A stretch of DNA of 17,176 bases from DATDPY01 sp964395765 (GTDB lineage: Bacteria; Bacteroidota; Bacteroidia; Cytophagales; Cyclobacteriaceae). Location: the NCBI GenBank assembly GCA_964395765.1, contig CAYNCU010000083.1, forward strand, positions 1 through 17,176. The letters run 5' to 3'. A program made the translations under genes and the position numbers. This document shows positions 1 to 7,304 of the stretch, piece after piece. How positions within the stretch are numbered: position 1 is the first letter of the stretch; each line of letters starts with the position of its first letter. The notes beneath the pieces were generated by a model. It saw only the letters and a program-made list of their open reading frames with translations, searched no databases and was not told where the DNA came from.

Positions 1-1494
1 ACCAAACTGGGGCCCTGGTTACCGGAAAGGACAAGGATCTACATCGACGTATCGGAACTCGGGGATAAAATGCCGGGATTCATCGTCAAGTTCAATAATT
101 CCATCAGTAATTGGACTTTGAACCAGCCCAGGCCGCCATCCTTCTATAACAACCCGATTGAACTGGCAACAAAACACATCGAGAATGACGATAGTTTCTG
201 GAAACTTCATCGCAATGATACACTATCCATGGATGAGCGGATGTCGTTTAAGCTGATCGATACGTTGCAGGAGATCCCTGTGGTAAAGACGCTTGCATGG
301 ATAGGTAAATTCGCTGCCACCGGTTACATCCGGACCAGTAAAATCGATTACGGCCCGGCTTTATACACCTATTCGCTCAATAATATTGAAGGCAACAGGA
401 TCCGGCTGGGCTTCCGGACCAATGAATATTTAAGTGATAAATGGTATTTACGGATGTATGGCGCCTATGGCTTCAGGGACGAGCGTTTTAAATACGGGGT
501 CTACAGCGGCTATATCTTTAACCGGAAACAATGGACAGAACTGGTGGTGGGGAAAAAGTTCGATATTGACCAGGTTGGTATACAATCGGATGAATTAACC
601 GAAAATTATATTTTCCTGGCCTTAACCCGTTTCGGAACCCTGAGTCAGCCTTACTTAAATGATGTTTCCGCAGTATTGTTCAGGTCCCAGTTTGGAAGAG
701 GATTTTACTATAGTCTGGCCCTGCAGCGTGAATCCTTTAAGCCGTTGTATAACTTTGCTTACTATAAAAATGATGGTGTTCCCGGTGAGCTTGGGCATAA
801 TTATATAAATACTACTGCCACTTTTGAACTCCATTATGCCCGAGATGAAAAATTTGTCACCGATGGAAACCTGCGGCTAAGCCTCGGACCGATCCGGGCC
901 CCGGCCTTCACCCTTCAGTACACGCAGGGATTTAATAACCTGCTCGGGGGAGATTTTAATTACAAGAAACTGGTATTCATTTATGACCAGAACCTCCGTT
1001 TAGGATTACTTGGAACTTCCTATTATCGTTTCACGGCGGGCAAGGTCTTTGACCCGGTCCCATACCCGATCCTTTTTAATCACATCGGAAATGAAACTTA
1101 TTTTTACACGACCGGCGCCTACAGCACCATGAATTACTTTGAATTTGTGAGCGATGAGTTCATGTCACTTAGATACCAGCATTATTTTGGCGGCTTTATG
1201 CTGAACCGTATACCGTTGATGAACAAGTTAAAATGGAGGTTGGTAGGGGATGCCAATATCCTGTGGGGGCATATGAGTAATGCGAATAAAGACCTGATAC
1301 CGGCAGTAGATGAAAACAACAACCCGGTGGATCAGTTCCACACCCTCTCCAATGTGCCTTATATTGAACTTGGATACGGTATAGAAAATATTTTAAAATT
1401 TATCCGGATCGACGCCTTCCACCGGATCACCTACCTTCATGACCCCCATGTACATCCTTTCCAGGTAAAAATAAGCTTTCAGGTTATCCTCTGA
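1..1494 (+). CDS. DUF5686-like outer-membrane protein, C-terminal part (5' end outside window)
   Basis: The reading frame is open from base 1 to the TGA at 1492-1494 (497 codons), so the gene starts outside the window; the ATG at 70 is internal. The protein is rich in aromatic and alternating residues, like a transmembrane beta-barrel, and ends in a hydrophobic stretch (FQVKISFQVIL) typical of outer-membrane proteins. Short stretches such as RIDAFHRITYLHD near the end resemble the C-terminus of DUF5686 proteins of Bacteroidota. These usually carry an N-terminal carboxypeptidase-regulatory-like domain and a signal peptide, which would lie in the missing part. Its function is not established; a surface or envelope role is inferred. 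The family call is from recalled motifs and fairly sure; the substrate is unknown. Confidence 0.72.
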   Translation, partial: TKLGPWLPERTRIYIDVSELGDKMPGFIVKFNNSISNWTLNQPRPPSFYNNPIELATKHIENDDSFWKLHRNDTLSMDERMSFKLIDTLQEIPVVKTLAWIGKFAATGYIRTSKIDYGPALYTYSLNNIEGNRIRLGFRTNEYLSDKWYLRMYGAYGFRDERFKYGVYSGYIFNRKQWTELVVGKKFDIDQVGIQSDELTENYIFLALTRFGTLSQPYLNDVSAVLFRSQFGRGFYYSLALQRESFKPLYNFAYYKNDGVPGELGHNYINTTATFELHYARDEKFVTDGNLRLSLGPIRAPAFTLQYTQGFNNLLGGDFNYKKLVFIYDQNLRLGLLGTSYYRFTAGKVFDPVPYPILFNHIGNETYFYTTGAYSTMNYFEFVSDEFMSLRYQHYFGGFMLNRIPLMNKLKWRLVGDANILWGHMSNANKDLIPAVDENNNPVDQFHTLSNVPYIELGYGIENILKFIRIDAFHRITYLHDPHVHPFQVKISFQVIL

Positions 1495-1503
1495 TGTGAA
1501 TAT

Positions 1504-1522
1504 CCGTGCTTAAATTTCACGG
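1504..1522 (+). terminator. Small hairpin after the DUF5686-like gene, possible weak terminator
   Basis: CCGTG at 1504-1508 pairs with CACGG at 1518-1522 around a 9-nt loop, ten bases after the stop codon. It is followed by a T-containing but not uniform AT stretch. The 5-bp stem is short, so this is only a candidate terminator. Confidence 0.25.
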
Positions 1523-1570
1523 TTGGTAAAATATTTTTATAAATTCAACCATCATGAAATAAACGGATCC

Positions 1571-2569
1571 ATGGAATCAAGAAGATCATTCATCAAAAAG
1601 ATAAGCATGAGCGCAGCCTTGTCCGCCTATGCTTCGGCGGTATTGCCTGTTGACAGAATAACGGGCAAAACTTTCGTAAAAACGCCTTATGGAAAAGGGG
1701 AAAAGGAAATGAAAATCGGGATCATCGGGGCAGAGAATTCTCATACCGCACAGTTTGGAAAATTATTCAATACCGAAAATAAATTTCCCGGGATGAAGGT
1801 TGAGTATGTATGGGGGGAAACGGATGAATTTGCGCAGAAGGCTGCAAAAGAGGGTAACATCCCGGTCATTGTAAAAGATCCCAATGACATGATGGGCAAA
1901 ATCGATGCTCTGATCGTGGATCACCGGCACCCGAAATATCACCTGGCCGCCGCAACTCCTTTTATTCAGGCCGGGATCCCAACCTTTGTCGATAAGCCTT
2001 TCTGCTATCGAGCGGAAAAAGGCAAAAAGTTTCTTGAAATGGCCGAACAGACAGGGACGCCGGTCACTTCGTTCAGTACCGTTGCAGAAAGTGACGGAAC
2101 TTTCGATATGAAAAAGCAGGTTGAAGACATGGGGGAGATATCAAACGTGGTGATGCATGGCCCGGCGGACGTCGATTCCCCTTACGGCGGAATATTTTTT
2201 TACGGTGTGCACATGGTGCAGCCCTTGATGTTTATCTTTGGAGAAGATATCAAAAAAGTGAATGTAGTGGCCGACGGCAAGAAGGGAAATGCGAGCCTGC
2301 TATTCGGCAATGGCATACTTGCCACACTGGTATTCAATACATTACATTACGGGTGGGAAACTTATGTTGAAACCAAAGCTGGCATTTCCAAACTTGAATC
2401 CAGGGTGAAGGAAACGAATCCTGAACTGTGCTACAAGGAAATGGTCGATATGTTCCGTACCGGCAAGGAACCGCGTACACACCAGAGTATTTTAAATTGT
2501 GTTTCCGTTCTTGAGGCCATGGAAAAATCGGTCGGCAGCCATCATTGGGAAGACGTCATATATGTATAA
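1571..2569 (+). CDS. Gfo/Idh/MocA-family oxidoreductase with twin-arginine signal
   Basis: The chosen start is ATG 1571 (332 aa). It puts a twin-arginine motif, SRRSFIKK, at residues 3-10 before a small-residue segment, so export through Tat as a folded protein with bound cofactor is likely. An upstream in-frame ATG at 1523 would add 16 residues ahead of the signal and is less likely. The Rossmann region begins near residue 47 (MKIGIIGAENSHT), with a degenerate glycine motif. The DKP motif with Lys142 corresponds to the family's EKP lysine, and His214 in YGVHM sits where the family has its catalytic histidine. Family members are NAD(P)-dependent sugar or cyclitol dehydrogenases or oxidoreductases; the substrate cannot be read here. 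The stop overlaps the next start by 8 nt, so the two are probably co-translated. Confidence 0.85.
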   Translation: MESRRSFIKKISMSAALSAYASAVLPVDRITGKTFVKTPYGKGEKEMKIGIIGAENSHTAQFGKLFNTENKFPGMKVEYVWGETDEFAQKAAKEGNIPVIVKDPNDMMGKIDALIVDHRHPKYHLAAATPFIQAGIPTFVDKPFCYRAEKGKKFLEMAEQTGTPVTSFSTVAESDGTFDMKKQVEDMGEISNVVMHGPADVDSPYGGIFFYGVHMVQPLMFIFGEDIKKVNVVADGKKGNASLLFGNGILATLVFNTLHYGWETYVETKAGISKLESRVKETNPELCYKEMVDMFRTGKEPRTHQSILNCVSVLEAMEKSVGSHHWEDVIYV

Positions 2570-3704
2570 AAATATTTTCACTACTGGACCGGTCATAAAT
2601 TTACCGGTCATTACATTCCTGCTCCTTGTTTTTTTTTCATGCGCGAGTAAAAAAAGAGAGGAAATAAAAACCCTTCCCGGTAAACAACCGGTCTTCGCCG
2701 AATACCGTGCAATCATAAATGACCTCGATAGTCTTTCTTCAACAGGGAAAGTGGAACCGCAGACATTGCTGGATGCAGCTTACATTGCTTACGATCATAA
2801 TGATTATAATTCTTCCCGGAAATTTTTAGATCAGTATTTTTCAGACCATGGTCACAAGCCCGAGGCCTGGTACCTTGCCGGTTGTGTGCACCTGAATATG
2901 AATGAGCCGCAAGAAGCTGTTGTTTCAGGATTGAAAGCTTATTCACACGATGTAAATAATTATAGTTTATTTACCATGCTTGGTGAATCATTCTTCCGGC
3001 TGAAAAATTATGACAGTGCGAACTGGGCCACCAATATTGCCCTTAACCTATACCCGGAAAACCCGGAAGCGTTGCTGTTGAAAGGAAAGATTCTGATTGC
3101 CTCCTCCGATACCACGCATGCCCTGGAATACTTTGAAAAAGGCTTTTCACTCGACCCTGAACTGAACCAGGCCCTGTATTCTATGATCAGTATTTATTCC
3201 GCCAACGGGAACTGGAACCTGGAGATGGACCTGATCAAGAATAAACTTAAAAGGAATAATAACCAGAACCTCATTAAGGAACTGGTCAATATTTATATTA
3301 ATATGAATAATTTTTCATCCGCTGACAGCCTGCTGCATATTATTCCCGATAAGGGAAATACTTTCTTTAAACAAATTTCCTTGTCGAAATTAAACCTGGC
3401 TCGCTATTGGCTGGATTCAGCCCTTGCCTATGCCGACAAAGCCTTAAGTACGGATAGCGCCAACCGTGAAGCTTTATATTTAAAGGGAAGAATCCTTGAG
3501 AAAAAGGGGAGGTACTACGATGCCCGGAATATATATGCCGGCCTCCTTATCGCCGATTCTACGGATGTGATCGCCGGACAGGAAATGGATCACCTGAACC
3601 GGATAATCGCCTACCTTAACCGGTTAAATAAATTTCGCCAGGATTCCATTGAACGCGCCAATCTGAAACCCCTGCAGACTATACCGCTGAGAAAGGAACA
3701 ATAA
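2562..3704 (+). CDS. TPR-repeat lipoprotein
   Basis: The start is taken as ATG 2562 (380 aa), overlapping the oxidoreductase stop in ATGTATAA. From there the protein begins with a charged and hydrophobic leader and a lipobox-like FFSC at residues 24-27, fitting a lipoprotein acylated at Cys27. The more upstream in-frame ATG at 2499 would bury this signal. The mature part is helical tetratricopeptide-like repeats (for instance AWYLAGCVHLNMNEPQEAV, and PEALLLKGKILIASSDTTHA), about five or six of them, ending in a basic tail. TPR lipoproteins serve as scaffolds on the periplasmic or surface face of a membrane; the partner is unknown. The overlap with the Tat-exported enzyme suggests a shared transcript, not necessarily a shared job. 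Confidence 0.82.
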   Translation: MYKNIFTTGPVINLPVITFLLLVFFSCASKKREEIKTLPGKQPVFAEYRAIINDLDSLSSTGKVEPQTLLDAAYIAYDHNDYNSSRKFLDQYFSDHGHKPEAWYLAGCVHLNMNEPQEAVVSGLKAYSHDVNNYSLFTMLGESFFRLKNYDSANWATNIALNLYPENPEALLLKGKILIASSDTTHALEYFEKGFSLDPELNQALYSMISIYSANGNWNLEMDLIKNKLKRNNNQNLIKELVNIYINMNNFSSADSLLHIIPDKGNTFFKQISLSKLNLARYWLDSALAYADKALSTDSANREALYLKGRILEKKGRYYDARNIYAGLLIADSTDVIAGQEMDHLNRIIAYLNRLNKFRQDSIERANLKPLQTIPLRKEQ

Positions 3705-3724
3705 CCTTTCAGGTAAATCACAAT

Positions 3725-3840
3725 AGACAGATATCATTTTTCAATTAAAATCCAAAATTCAACTTTCACAACCTAAAACCAGTGATCTGCATTAATTTCC
3801 TTTTATAGAATTTGGAGATTGGAATTTTTTTGTGATTTGT
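3725..3840. repeat. AT-rich imperfect inverted repeat, copy A
   Basis: The left arm (about 3730-3765, with TTTTCAATTAAAATCCAAAA) is roughly complementary to the right arm (about 3808-3840, with GAATTTGGAGATTGG). The right arm shares an 18-nt word with one mismatch (3816-3833) with a second element at 16020-16037 in the ABC operon. Such degenerate AT-rich inverted repeats are noncoding; whether they are mobile or structural is unknown. Boundaries are approximate. Confidence 0.5.
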
Positions 3841-3901
3841 TTTTGCTATTGGGCATTTATAAAGATGTATTGGTTAAAAAGCTCATGTTCAAATTATATT
3901 T

Positions 3902-3909
3902 TATATTTG
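3902..3909 (+). promoter_or_regulatory. Putative -7 promoter element for thrS
   Basis: TATATTTG matches the Bacteroidota -7 consensus TAnnTTTG exactly. No good TTG -33 element lies at the usual distance (a TTG at 3870 is too far), so the call rests on the -7 box. Transcription would start near 3915, giving a leader of about 70 nt before thrS. Confidence 0.5.
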
Positions 3910-3931
3910 CCCCGGCAGAGAGGCGATTCAA

Positions 3932-3956
3932 CCGAAGCGCTTTTATTGTCCTTCGG
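3932..3956 (+). promoter_or_regulatory. Hairpin in the thrS leader
   Basis: CCGAAG (3932-3937) pairs perfectly with CTTCGG (3951-3956) around a 13-nt loop, 29 nt before the thrS start codon. It would lie inside the predicted leader RNA. thrS is autoregulated through leader stem-loops in Escherichia coli; a similar role here is only a guess. Confidence 0.35.
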
Positions 3957-3985
3957 ATTTATCAAGACGAATAATTATATCAGGT

Positions 3986-5950
3986 ATGAGTGATCAACAG
4001 ATCCGGATAAAATTCCCGGACGGTTCTGTAAAAAATTTCCCCAGGGGCATTACCCCGCTGGAAGTAGCTAAATCCATCAGCGACGGATTGGCCAGAAATG
4101 TTATTTCCTCGAAAGTGAACGGCGAAGTCCGTGACCCGATGAGAAAAATTGAAAATGATGCGGATTTGATATTGCTGACATGGAACGATCCCGAAGGCAA
4201 GAAAACTTTCTGGCACAGTTCGGCTCACCTGATGGCTGAAGCACTGGAAAGCCTTTACCCGGGAATAAAATTCGGCATTGGCCCTGCTATCGATAACGGT
4301 TTTTATTATGATGTGGATTTCGGGAATATGGAATTTGATTCCATGCATCTTGAAAAGGTGGAAGACAAAATGCTCGAAATCGCAAGACATAACAATGATT
4401 ATATCCGTGAAGAAGTTCCCAAAGGAAAGGCTGTTGAATATTTTGAAAAAAAGGGGGACGAATACAAGGTTGAATTACTGCAGGACTTAAAGGATGGAGA
4501 GATCACCTTCTACCATTCAGGAAACTTTACTGATCTTTGCCGGGGTCCGCATATTCCGAATACCGGCTTCATCAAGGCCGTCAAGTTGCTGAATGTAGCA
4601 GGTGCCTACTGGCGCGGTGATGAGAAAAGGAAACAGCTTACCAGGATTTACGGCATTACCTTCCCCAAGCAAAAAGAACTTACCGAATACCTAAAGTTGC
4701 TGGAGGAGGCAAAAAAGAGGGACCATCGGAAAGTGGGCAAAGAACTCGAACTTTTTACTTTTTCGGAAAAGGTAGGCATGGGCCTTCCGCTCTGGTTGCC
4801 CAAAGGAACGGTATTAAGGGAGCGTCTTGAATTATTTATGCGGAAAGCCCAGCAAAAAGCCGGGTATCTTCAGGTAGTTACCCCGCACATCGGGAGCAAA
4901 GCGTTATATGTTATGTCGGGCCATTATGAAAAATACGGCAAGGACTCGTTTCAGCCCATCCATACTCCCAACGAAGATGAAGAATTCCTGCTTAAGCCGA
5001 TGAACTGTCCGCATCATATCGAGATCTATTCAAGCAAACCCCGTAGTTATAAGGAACTTCCGGTACGGCTGGCGGAATTCGGGACTGTTTACCGGTATGA
5101 ACAAAGTGGCGAACTTCACGGCCTCACCCGGGTCCGGGGATTTACACAGGACGATGCGCACATCTTTTGCCGGTCCGATCAGGTAAAGGATGAATTCAAA
5201 AACGTGATCGACCTGGTACTCTATGTTTTTAAGGCATTGGGATTTAAGGATTACCAGGCGCAGATTTCTTTAAGAGATCCGAATAATAAGGAAAAATATA
5301 TCGGTAAAGATGAAGATTGGGAAAAAGCGGAAAGAGATATCATTGAAGCCTCCGAGGAAAAGGGCTTGTCGACCTACCAGGTACTGGGAGAGGCGGCTTT
5401 CTACGGACCCAAGCTCGACTTCATGGTGAAGGATGCCCTGCAACGGAACTGGCAGTTGGGGACTATCCAGGTGGATTATAATCTGCCGGCCAGGTTCGAC
5501 CTGGAATACATAGGGGCCGATAACCAGAAACACAGGCCGGTCATGATCCACCGGGCACCCTTTGGATCTATGGAGCGATTTGTGGCCCTGTTGATAGAGC
5601 ACTGCGGAGGAAATTTCCCGCTCTGGCTCGCTCCGGAACAAGCCATTATACTGCCGATATCGGAAAAATTCAACGACTATGCCCATTCCGTACTCAAAAT
5701 CCTGAAAGAACAGGATTTTACCGTGCAGATTGACCTGAGGGACGAAAAAATCGGTAAAAAGATCCGGGATGCTGAAATCAGCAAAATTCCATATATGATC
5801 ATCGTTGGCGAGCATGAACAGGAGGCAGGGGAGGTTTCTGTAAGAAAGCACGGTACCGGCGACATCGGGAAATTCGGAACGGATAAATTCATAGACTTCT
5901 TCAAACAGGAAATCTTCCAAAGTATTAATCCTGATACTTCAAATACTTAG
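3986..5950 (+). CDS. thrS: Threonine--tRNA ligase
   Basis: This cytoplasmic enzyme (654 aa, normal length) charges tRNA-Thr with threonine using ATP. The TGS domain occupies about residues 1-65. The editing domain carries the HxxxH pair His77/His81 and the CRGPH segment with Cys185 and His189, which hydrolyse mischarged Ser-tRNA-Thr. The class II catalytic core has the zinc ligands Cys341 (MNCPHH), His392 (DDAHIFC) and His522 (MIHRAPFGS). Motif 2 is near residues 365-390 (RYEQSGELHGLTRVRGFTQD) and motif 3 near 523-535. The C-terminal anticodon-binding domain starts around residue 553. The start ATG 3986 places TGS at the very N-terminus, as in the family. It heads the thrS-infC-rpmI-rplT cluster, an arrangement shared with many bacteria, including E. 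coli. All key residues are present. Confidence 0.98.
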   Translation: MSDQQIRIKFPDGSVKNFPRGITPLEVAKSISDGLARNVISSKVNGEVRDPMRKIENDADLILLTWNDPEGKKTFWHSSAHLMAEALESLYPGIKFGIGPAIDNGFYYDVDFGNMEFDSMHLEKVEDKMLEIARHNNDYIREEVPKGKAVEYFEKKGDEYKVELLQDLKDGEITFYHSGNFTDLCRGPHIPNTGFIKAVKLLNVAGAYWRGDEKRKQLTRIYGITFPKQKELTEYLKLLEEAKKRDHRKVGKELELFTFSEKVGMGLPLWLPKGTVLRERLELFMRKAQQKAGYLQVVTPHIGSKALYVMSGHYEKYGKDSFQPIHTPNEDEEFLLKPMNCPHHIEIYSSKPRSYKELPVRLAEFGTVYRYEQSGELHGLTRVRGFTQDDAHIFCRSDQVKDEFKNVIDLVLYVFKALGFKDYQAQISLRDPNNKEKYIGKDEDWEKAERDIIEASEEKGLSTYQVLGEAAFYGPKLDFMVKDALQRNWQLGTIQVDYNLPARFDLEYIGADNQKHRPVMIHRAPFGSMERFVALLIEHCGGNFPLWLAPEQAIILPISEKFNDYAHSVLKILKEQDFTVQIDLRDEKIGKKIRDAEISKIPYMIIVGEHEQEAGEVSVRKHGTGDIGKFGTDKFIDFFKQEIFQSINPDTSNT

Positions 5951-5963
5951 TTAATTTTGTACT

Positions 5964-5998
5964 TTTGTAAAGGAATATAAAAAAATTTACGATATTTG
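5964..5998 (+). promoter_or_regulatory. Possible internal promoter before infC
   Basis: GATATTTG (5991-5998) differs at one base from the -7 consensus TAnnTTTG. A TTTG at 5964-5967 could be the -33 box, but the 23-nt spacing is slightly long. It would give infC-rpmI-rplT their own transcript with a leader of about 30 nt. Confidence 0.35.
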
Positions 5999-6020
5999 CA
6001 TTTCTTTTTCAATAACTAAA

Positions 6021-6028
6021 AAAGGAGG
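6021..6028 (+). promoter_or_regulatory. Perfect Shine-Dalgarno sequence deciding the infC start
   Basis: AAAGGAGG ends five bases before an in-frame ATC at 6034. No ATG, GTG or TTG start codon sits at a suitable distance behind it. Bacteroidota ribosomes hide their anti-Shine-Dalgarno and few genes carry such sites, so this one probably has a regulatory purpose and marks ATC as the start. Confidence 0.75.
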
Positions 6029-6033
6029 TATCA

Positions 6034-6588
6034 ATCGCAAGGTTAAATTATACAAGGTCACGTTACAACCCGAGGTCAAGGGAGCCATTCAGGGTGAACG
6101 AACGAATCACAGCAGGAGAAGTTAGAGTAGTCGGAGATAATATAACTTCCGGAATTTATCCCATCAATAAAGCGTTGGAATTTGCAGAAAAGGAGGGCCT
6201 GGATCTGGTGGAAATTTCACCCAATGCGAATCCACCGGTTTGTAAGATCATAGATTACTCGAAGTTTAAATACGAGCAGAAGAAAAAACAAAAAGAGCTC
6301 AAGGCAAAAACCCAGAAAACGGTAATTAAGGAGATCCGTTTCGGACCCAATACCGATGATCATGACTTTAATTTTAAACTTAAACACGCCATTAATTTTC
6401 TGCAGGAAGGAGCCAAGGTAAAAGCCTATGTTCATTTTGCAGGAAGGACCATAGTATATAAGGAACGCGGAGAAATCCTCCTTTTAAAATTTATCCAGGA
6501 ACTGGAAGATTACGGAAAGGTGGAACAATTACCGAGGTTGGAAGGAAAACGAATGATAATTGTAATAGCCCCGAAGAGTAAAAAATAA
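6034..6588 (+). CDS. infC: Translation initiation factor IF-3, started at ATC
   Basis: IF-3 binds the 30S subunit, prevents premature 50S joining and proofreads the start codon. The ATC start gives 184 aa (read with initiator Met). The first 20 codons add a basic N-terminal tail ending in PRSREPFRVNERI, which matches the usual start of the family just before its N-domain; beginning at the GTG at 6094 would cut this off. The N-domain (about residues 18-90) contains GLDLVEISPNANPPVCKI. A lysine-rich linker leads to the C-domain (about 100-184), with EIRFGPNTDDHDFNFKLKHA and VEQLPRLEGKRM. Rare AUU-type starts in infC are known to allow autoregulation in enterobacteria, because IF-3 itself rejects non-canonical codons. 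rpmI follows 13 nt downstream. Confidence 0.93.
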   Translation: MARLNYTRSRYNPRSREPFRVNERITAGEVRVVGDNITSGIYPINKALEFAEKEGLDLVEISPNANPPVCKIIDYSKFKYEQKKKQKELKAKTQKTVIKEIRFGPNTDDHDFNFKLKHAINFLQEGAKVKAYVHFAGRTIVYKERGEILLLKFIQELEDYGKVEQLPRLEGKRMIIVIAPKSKK

Positions 6589-6601
6589 CAGAAAAGAAAA
6601 T

Positions 6602-6796
6602 ATGCCAAAGGTGAAAACAAAGTCCGGTGCGAAGAAAAGATTTAAACTTACCGGAACAGGAAAGATTAAAAGGAAACATGCTTATAAAAGTCATATTCTA
6701 ACTAAAAAGGAGACTAAGCAAAAAAGAAACCTGACCCATAAGGCACTGGTTTCTAAAAGCGATACTCCCAGGGTAAAGAAAATGCTCAATATCTAG
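6602..6796 (+). CDS. rpmI: Large ribosomal subunit protein bL35
   Basis: This is a 64-residue, strongly basic protein with the family signature MPKVKTKSGAKKRF at the start and RNLTHKALVS in the second half. It is part of the 50S subunit. It is full length for the family and starts at ATG 6602, 13 nt after infC, in the usual infC-rpmI-rplT order, so it is probably co-transcribed with both. Confidence 0.97.
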   Translation: MPKVKTKSGAKKRFKLTGTGKIKRKHAYKSHILTKKETKQKRNLTHKALVSKSDTPRVKKMLNI

Positions 6797-6838
6797 CAGG
6801 TTTTATGTTGAACCCGGTGTCGAGGTTTTAAATCCTGC
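6796..6838 (+). promoter_or_regulatory. Hairpin between rpmI and rplT
   Basis: GCAGG (6796-6800) pairs with CCTGC (6834-6838). After one mismatch, four more pairs extend the stem (TTTA with TAAA). No U-tract follows, so it is not a terminator. It could mask or shape the rplT ribosome-binding region; L20 represses its own operon through RNA structure in other phyla. No role is shown here. Confidence 0.3.
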
Positions 6839-6872
6839 AAAAGGTACCTGACATCAAAAAACTTTAAATAAA

Positions 6873-7226
6873 ATGCCAAGATCAGTCAACTCAGTTGCTT
6901 CCAGAGCAAGAAGGAAAAAAATCCTCAAAACCGCCAAAGGATATTGGGGTAAAAAGAAAAATGTTTGGACGGTTGCAAAAAACGCCGTTGAAAAAGGATG
7001 GACTTACGCCTACCGTGACCGTAAAGCCAAAAAACGTGAGTTCAGGTCCCTGTGGATCCAGCGCATCAACGCCGGCGCCAGGGAAAACGGAATGAATTAT
7101 GCCACGTTTATCAATGGTCTGAAAAAATCAGGGATCGACCTGAACCGGAAAGCGCTGGCCGACCTCGCCATGAATCATCCCGATGCATTTAAAGCGGTCG
7201 TTGAAAAGGTAAAAGCGAAGGAATAA
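6873..7226 (+). CDS. rplT: Large ribosomal subunit protein bL20
   Basis: This 117-residue basic protein binds 23S rRNA early in 50S assembly. The N-terminal basic tail (MPRSVNSVASRARRKKILK) and the segments GYWGKKKNVW and YRDRKAKKREFR are family signatures. The rest is the globular helical domain, ending LAMNHPDAFKAVVEKVKAKE. Length is normal. The start is ATG 6873, 76 nt after rpmI. A strong hairpin follows four bases after the stop, so it is probably the last protein gene of the operon. Confidence 0.98.
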   Translation: MPRSVNSVASRARRKKILKTAKGYWGKKKNVWTVAKNAVEKGWTYAYRDRKAKKREFRSLWIQRINAGARENGMNYATFINGLKKSGIDLNRKALADLAMNHPDAFKAVVEKVKAKE

Positions 7227-7229
7227 TCA

Positions 7230-7268
7230 TTATCGGAAGAGCAGAAGGGGTTCTGCGTATCCCGATAA
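7230..7268 (+). terminator. Two-part hairpin after rplT, probable terminator
   Basis: The outer stem TTATCGG (7230-7236) pairs with CCGATAA (7262-7268). The inner stem GCAGAA (7241-7246) pairs with TTCTGC (7251-7256) around an AGGGG-like tetraloop region. A short T run (7272-7275) and a longer one (7289-7295) follow. It lies three bases after the rplT stop, so it probably ends or protects the operon transcript. Confidence 0.55.
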
Positions 7269-7304
7269 GGATTTTAAATGTTATTCTGTTTTTTTATTTT
7301 TATT

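Noticed and set aside
1523..1570. Upstream ATG for the Gfo/Idh oxidoreductase
   Set aside because: It would place 16 extra residues before the twin-arginine signal, and the ATG at 1571 gives a standard Tat leader.
2499..2561. Upstream ATG for the TPR lipoprotein
   Set aside because: It adds 21 charged residues ahead of the lipoprotein signal and overlaps the oxidoreductase by 71 bases; ATG 2562 gives a clean lipobox leader.
3861..3909. TTG at 3870 as the -33 box of the thrS promoter
   Set aside because: The gap to the -7 box is 29 bases, well beyond the usual spacing of about 17-23.
5270..5920. Long minus-strand open frame (216 codons) opposite thrS
   Set aside because: It is antisense to a complete, conserved thrS; the protein has no family features and the frame is explained by codon bias of the sense gene.
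6094..6096. GTG as the infC start codon
   Set aside because: It would remove the conserved basic N-terminal tail that is encoded in frame upstream and lacks the strong ribosome-binding site seen before ATC 6034.
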